From positions 1-9,140 of the forward strand of contig CAYYMT010000137.1 of the NCBI GenBank assembly GCA_964472715.1: 9,140 bases of DNA, read 5' to 3'. How positions within the stretch are numbered: position 1 is the first letter of the stretch; each line of letters opens with the position of its first letter. Shown piece after piece: positions 6,539 to 9,140 of the stretch. The notes under the pieces were generated by a model. It made no database searches. It was not told where the DNA came from and was given only the letters and a program-made list of their open reading frames with translations. This stretch comes from JAFGTP01 sp964472715 (GTDB lineage: Bacteria > Fidelibacterota > UBA2242 > JAFGTP01). A program made the translations under genes and the position numbers.

Positions 6539-7948
6539 GTGAAGAAATTACATTTAATTCTATGGATTTTTGTTTTATCGGTTTGTGCTTTTGGACAACA
6601 GGTTGAGACTTATGCCATTGAGGTTTCTTTTTTTCCGGAAAATGCGCAAATGTGGTCATATCCGGTGAATAATACCGCTTTTATGCGAGGAAAAGCCAGC
6701 GTCAAATTAGCGACTGTCAATTCTCAATCTATTGATTTTTATCTGCATGGCGAATTAAAGGTCGATTCAATTGTGGTGGAGAATGCCATTGATTTCACTT
6801 CGGAAAAAGTATTGTACAGGCGGAACTATTCCCAGATTGCGCTCAAAACAACTATTGATGCGAAAGATATTTTACAGGGCAAGGAATTAACAATCCATTA
6901 TTCCGGATTTATGAATCCTTCCAGGGCGCGTAGTTTATCGGATTATATGCGGATTAATAAACAAGAAGGGGTTTTTTTGAGATCTTTTGGCTACTCCCTT
7001 TGGTTTCCAGTTTTCCTATCCGATATTCAGGAAAGTCATGTCGCCAATTTTGAATCGGTCATCCTGAATTTGCCGGCAGGTTACAAAGGCGTTGTGGGCG
7101 GTGAATTAATACAAGAAACAGAAAAAAAGAACCGGTATATTGCGGAATGGAAGCCCGGTCCGGTAAATATTATGAATATTCAATGTACGGCTGATCACTA
7201 TCAGGTGTTAACGAATTCAGAGATGAATATTTATTTTCGCAATAATGAAAAACAAGCGGAATCAATATTAAAATTTACTGAAAACATGAAAATGTTCTTT
7301 CAGCAGCAGTTTAGATCAATTACAGACAATTCCGCACTTTATATTTTGCAAATGCCAAAATATGGCAATATCTCCGCTCATAATGTGATTGGAATTTCTG
7401 GTGCCGTTTATACTAATTTTCAAAAGAATATCAGCTCGAAACTGACTATTGCTCATGAGTTGGTCCATCCCTTTGTGCATATTCCAATTTCTCAGGATAA
7501 TCCTTTCTTCGCCCTGGTAATGGAAGGCTTTCCCGGTTTTTTCCATCTTTACGGTATGGCGAAAGTTGATACTGAAAGTGATTTTGACATACATGAATAT
7601 ATGAAGAGAATTGAAAAGAGTTATGTTCGTAAAAAGGAAACAGGAAAAACACGGCGGGGGTACGATTTGCCGGAGGATAAACCGATTTTAGAGATTCAAC
7701 CGGATGAAATTGGAAACTATAAGGACAGGTTCATTTTATCTGACAGGGTACGGCTTTTTTTGTATCATCTCTGGCAAACGATGGGTGATGAGAAATTTGC
7801 GGCTTTTCTGAAGACTCTCTTTCACCTCAATGAGATTGATTATGACATTTTTGAAAAACTGGTTTTATCCTGCCTGCCCGATTATGAAAAGGACTTAACA
7901 CTCTGGCTGAAAACAATTGAATATCCGGAGGTGTTGAGGCTACATTGA
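6539..7948 (+). CDS. Exported M1-like (gluzincin) metallopeptidase
   Basis: 469 residues, GTG start backed by AGGAG. Residues 1-20 are a signal peptide (KK, hydrophobic core, AFG before Gln20), so it is exported. Residues about 24-215 are a beta-rich region like the N-terminal domain of M1 peptidases. The zinc site is intact: H306-E-L-V-H310 followed by exactly 18 residues and E329, the M1 spacing. After it come a GNYKDR segment (Y394, a candidate for the catalytic tyrosine) and an LFLYHLWQTMGDEKFAAFL helix typical of the M1 core. The GAMEN exopeptidase motif expected 20-30 residues before the zinc site is not recognisable; NVIGISGAVYTN occupies that place. At 469 residues it is shorter than classical M1 aminopeptidases and lacks their large C-terminal helical domain. 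It may be a degenerate or endo-acting member; the substrate is unknown. No lipobox is seen. Downstream of the ferredoxin gene, probably separately transcribed. Confidence 0.8.
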   Translation: MKKLHLILWIFVLSVCAFGQQVETYAIEVSFFPENAQMWSYPVNNTAFMRGKASVKLATVNSQSIDFYLHGELKVDSIVVENAIDFTSEKVLYRRNYSQIALKTTIDAKDILQGKELTIHYSGFMNPSRARSLSDYMRINKQEGVFLRSFGYSLWFPVFLSDIQESHVANFESVILNLPAGYKGVVGGELIQETEKKNRYIAEWKPGPVNIMNIQCTADHYQVLTNSEMNIYFRNNEKQAESILKFTENMKMFFQQQFRSITDNSALYILQMPKYGNISAHNVIGISGAVYTNFQKNISSKLTIAHELVHPFVHIPISQDNPFFALVMEGFPGFFHLYGMAKVDTESDFDIHEYMKRIEKSYVRKKETGKTRRGYDLPEDKPILEIQPDEIGNYKDRFILSDRVRLFLYHLWQTMGDEKFAAFLKTLFHLNEIDYDIFEKLVLSCLPDYEKDLTLWLKTIEYPEVLRLH

Positions 7949-7965
7949 AAAAGGTACATTGAAAA
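7941..7965 (+). repeat. 11-bp direct repeat spanning the peptidase stop codon
   Basis: TACATTGAAAA at 7941-7951 recurs perfectly at 7955-7965, separated by three bases. The first copy contains the TGA stop of the peptidase gene. It may be a small local duplication; no function is evident. Confidence 0.6.
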
Positions 7966-7991
7966 GCCTGGGAAAAATTAACACAAGACCA

Positions 7992-8018
7992 TTGCAAAAA
8001 TAAACCGGATTATATAAT
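7992..8018 (+). promoter_or_regulatory. Candidate promoter of the toxin-antitoxin operon with palindromic -10
   Basis: A perfect TATAAT lies at 8013-8018, with TTGCAA at 7992-7997 upstream; the 15-bp spacer is short. The -10 is embedded in the perfect palindrome ATTATATAAT (8009-8018). A ribbon-helix-helix antitoxin commonly represses its own operon, and a site over the -10 would allow this. The palindrome is AT-only, so chance cannot be excluded. Confidence 0.4.
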
Positions 8019-8021
8019 TTC

Positions 8022-8043
8022 AAAATGGAACCAAAATAGAACC
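8022..8043 (+). promoter_or_regulatory. Tandem 11-bp repeat, possible antitoxin operator
   Basis: AAAATGGAACC (8022-8032) is followed directly by AAAATAGAACC (8033-8043), one mismatch. The pair sits between the candidate -10 and the antitoxin ribosome binding site GGAG (8046-8049). Tandem sites about one helical turn apart suit cooperative binding of ribbon-helix-helix dimers, so this is a plausible autoregulatory operator. That role is inference. Confidence 0.35.
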
Positions 8044-8054
8044 ATGGAGAAAAT

Positions 8055-8294
8055 ATGGCTACCATTACAGTAAAAAATATTCCTGATGATATTTACGAAA
8101 AGTTGAAAGCAAAAGCGAATACCAATCGAAGAAGCATCAACAGCGAAATTATCAATTGTATCGAAAAAAACGTAACCAGCACCAGGATTGATCCTGAGAA
8201 ATTTATTGCTCAGATAGAACAAATCCCTCAATCCGATGCGCCCAAACTTAACAATGATATGCTTCAGCAGTTCAAAGAATCAGGGCGGTTATGA
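8055..8294 (+). CDS. Ribbon-helix-helix antitoxin (FitA/VapB-like)
   Basis: 79 residues. The N-terminal half has the Arc/FitA ribbon-helix-helix pattern: strand ATITVKNI (2-9), helix A DDIYEKLKAKAN (11-22), a basic turn NRR (24-26), and helix B SINSEIINCIEKNV (27-40). Strand residues from two chains would insert into DNA. Residues about 45-79 are an acidic, proline-containing tail that should wrap around the toxin and block its active site. The start is set by GGAG five bases upstream. The gene overlaps the toxin gene by four bases (ATGA), the usual coupling in these operons. Expected role: neutralise the PIN toxin and repress the operon with it. Family assignment is firm; the symbol is left blank because VapB and FitA classes are hard to separate by eye. 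Confidence 0.88.
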   Translation: MATITVKNIPDDIYEKLKAKANTNRRSINSEIINCIEKNVTSTRIDPEKFIAQIEQIPQSDAPKLNNDMLQQFKESGRL

Positions 8295-8686
8295 TTGTTG
8301 TCGATACAAATGTTATTGCCTACCTGTTTATTGATGGGGATTTCACGGATCATGCAAAAAATCTATTAAGAAAAGATCAGGATTGGATTGCCCCTGTACT
8401 TTGGAGAAGTGAATTCCGGAATGTTCTTGCGAATTACTATAAGCATCAATACTATTCAAAAATTGAAGTATTTTTGTTGATGAATAAAGCGGAAAAACTA
8501 ATGAAAAATCATGAATATCATATTGATTCCAGAACTGTTTTAGAAACGACAATGAGTTCAGACTGCAGTGCCTATGACTCGGAATTTATTTCGCTGGCTA
8601 TTGATCTCAATACCCCATTAATTACAACTGATAATAAAATTCTCAAATCATTTCCCGGGATAGCAAAAAGTCTGACAGATTATTAA
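8291..8686 (+). CDS. vapC: PIN-domain ribonuclease toxin, VapC family
   Basis: 131 residues, the usual length for VapC. It opens with MIVVDTNV, placing the first catalytic aspartate at D5. The other expected acidic residues are E41 (RSEFRNVLANY), D96 (CSAYDSEFISLA) and D114 (LITTDNKIL). Together these make the four-acid, magnesium-dependent PIN active site, so the enzyme appears intact. VapC toxins cleave RNA, often tRNA or rRNA, and slow growth when the antitoxin is degraded. The ATG lies within the last codons of the antitoxin gene (ATGA overlap). No terminator with a clear U-tract follows directly. No truncation or frameshift is seen, so the module is probably functional. The RNA target cannot be read from the sequence. 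Confidence 0.93.
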   Translation: MIVVDTNVIAYLFIDGDFTDHAKNLLRKDQDWIAPVLWRSEFRNVLANYYKHQYYSKIEVFLLMNKAEKLMKNHEYHIDSRTVLETTMSSDCSAYDSEFISLAIDLNTPLITTDNKILKSFPGIAKSLTDY

Positions 8687-8717
8687 GCCTGCAAACTCTA
8701 TGGCATTTAATTTTGTC

Positions 8718-8747
8718 CACGAATGTCACTAATTTACACGAATTATG
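8718..8747. repeat. Three-unit degenerate CACGAAT repeat
   Basis: CACGAATGT (8718-8726), CACTAATTTA (8727-8736) and CACGAATTATG (8737-8747) form three adjacent units with a shared CAC-K-AAT core and a 9-11 bp period. From memory, very similar 'tccacgaat...cacgaat' strings are scattered in intergenic DNA of diverse bacteria; I cannot verify copy number here. Confidence 0.55.
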
Positions 8748-8796
8748 TCTTTTTATGTTTGATCTAAAAAAGTACCCACTGACATGAGTTTTACAA

Positions 8797-8825
8797 CCCC
8801 CTTGTTCCCCCTTGACAAAGGGGGA
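8797..8825. repeat. CCCCCTTG direct repeat with perfect hairpin
   Basis: CCCCCTTG occurs at 8797-8804 and 8807-8814. The second copy forms a perfect eight-pair stem, TCCCCCTT (8806-8813) with AAGGGGGA (8818-8825), around a GACA loop. The first copy could pair with the same right arm as an alternative. No U-tract follows on either strand, so it is not a standard terminator. It resembles a dispersed intergenic repeat; mobility or function is not shown. Confidence 0.6.
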
Positions 8826-8916
8826 TACGATCTATCAACTATTTGATTGTATTGTACTAAATGTTTCGAAGTTGCCACCAATTCCTCTTATGTTTGCATG
8901 AATATATAGAGATGTC

Positions 8917-8937
8917 TCCTGTCTGCAGCAGACGGGA
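8917..8937. other. Strong short hairpin
   Basis: TCCTGTCT (8917-8924) pairs with AGACGGGA (8930-8937) around a GCAGC loop: eight pairs including one G-U. No T-run follows on either strand. It may be part of a small repeat element or a transcript-stabilising structure. Confidence 0.45.
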
Positions 8938-9053
8938 TGTAAAACTGATAGACGGAAGTAGATATCCTTAAATTGAACTAACGGTTTTTGCAGCTGATAA
9001 TAAATACTTTGACCTTCTAAAAGTGGGACACGAAAGAATAACTACCAAAAAAA

Positions 9054-9083
9054 TTGCGTTGATCTGCGTTTACTCCGCAGTCC
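9054..9083. repeat. Degenerate TGCGTT repeat
   Basis: TGCGTTGATC (9055-9064) and TGCGTTTACTC (9065-9075) are adjacent units, followed by a related CGCAGTCC (9076-9083). From memory, strings of the 'tgcgtttatctgcg' kind are common dispersed intergenic repeats; copy number in this genome is unknown. Confidence 0.45.
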
Positions 9084-9122
9084 AAAAAAAAAGGCTGCCC
9101 GAGAGAGAGTGTAGGCAGCCTT
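9084..9122 (-). terminator. Rho-independent terminator on the minus strand
   Basis: Read on the minus strand, AAGGCTGCC (9122-9114) pairs perfectly with GGCAGCCTT (9099-9091) around a 14-base loop. The stem runs straight into nine T (9092-9084). This is a textbook terminator for a minus-strand gene lying to the right of the window. On the plus strand the stem is followed only by CCATC after two T, so it would end vapC-side transcripts poorly. Confidence 0.88.
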
Positions 9123-9140
9123 CCATCTTATTTCAGGGAG

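Larger units (their letters stand above)
8687..9083. other. Non-coding, repeat-rich region after vapC
   Basis: No plausible gene on either strand. The stretch holds at least four separate short repeat or hairpin elements (8718-8747, 8797-8825, 8917-8937, 9054-9083), each listed on its own. The remainder (for example 8940-9050) shows no structure I can interpret. The mix of unrelated small elements next to a toxin-antitoxin module is typical of an accessory junction, but no insertion-sequence ends or target duplications are visible. Confidence 0.6.

Noticed and set aside
6584..6601. Possible lipoprotein box (LSVC) in the peptidase signal sequence
   Set aside because: The residue before the cysteine is Val rather than Gly or Ala, and a normal signal peptidase I site (AFG before Gln) fits better.
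8010..8231. Minus-strand open frame opposite the antitoxin gene
   Set aside because: It lies antisense to a clear ribbon-helix-helix gene with its own ribosome binding site and has no family features.
8797..8825. Terminator for vapC
   Set aside because: The stem is strong, but no T-run follows on the plus strand and it lies more than 100 bp past the stop codon.
8687..9083. CRISPR array or insertion-sequence ends
   Set aside because: The repeats are short, degenerate and adjacent without uniform spacers; no inverted terminal repeats, target duplications or transposase fragment are seen.

Overview
The window looks like a chromosomal segment from a Gram-negative bacterium of the Fibrobacteres-Chlorobi-Bacteroidetes (FCB) group or a neighbouring candidate phylum of the Calditrichaeota/KSB1 type. 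The main clue is the C-terminal end of the 1094-residue protein, which starts with YPNPFN and has the features of a type IX secretion sorting domain. Moderate base composition, several short signal peptides ending in a Gly-Gln or Ser-Gln junction, and intergenic stretches full of short degenerate repeats fit this. The phylum is an inference; no rRNA or marker gene is present.

Left third (1-4439, minus strand): a two-gene operon for exported proteins. The first gene encodes a large secreted protein with an N-terminal beta domain, two carboxypeptidase-regulatory-like domains, a complete calcineurin-type metallophosphoesterase, an Ig-like linker, a seven-bladed PQQ-type propeller and a T9SS sorting tail. 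21 bp behind it begins a protein cut by the window edge: signal peptide, lamin-tail domain, chitobiase/FN3-associated domain and the first part of a CotH-type kinase. A putative secreted phosphatase and a putative secreted kinase are therefore made from one transcript.

Divergent intergenic region (4440-4854): contains a GGTTGA tandem repeat ending in a run of nine G, an imperfect hairpin, and a short minus-strand reading frame that may be the tail of a lost gene.

Middle (4855-6455, plus strand): two translationally coupled genes (TAATG junction). One is a GAF-domain protein ending in a CxxC...CxxC module; the other is a polytopic NapH-like membrane ferredoxin with two [4Fe-4S] motifs. Together they suggest a redox-linked sensor and electron-transfer pair.

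Then (6539-7948) comes an exported M1-like metallopeptidase with a GTG start, a plausible sigma70 promoter and an intact HELVH-x18-E zinc site, but without a recognisable GAMEN motif.

Right end: a VapBC-type toxin-antitoxin operon (8055-8686) with an ATGA overlap and operator-like repeats upstream, followed by about 450 bp of non-coding, repeat-rich DNA. This ends in a strong rho-independent terminator reading on the minus strand, which implies a convergent minus-strand gene just beyond the right edge.
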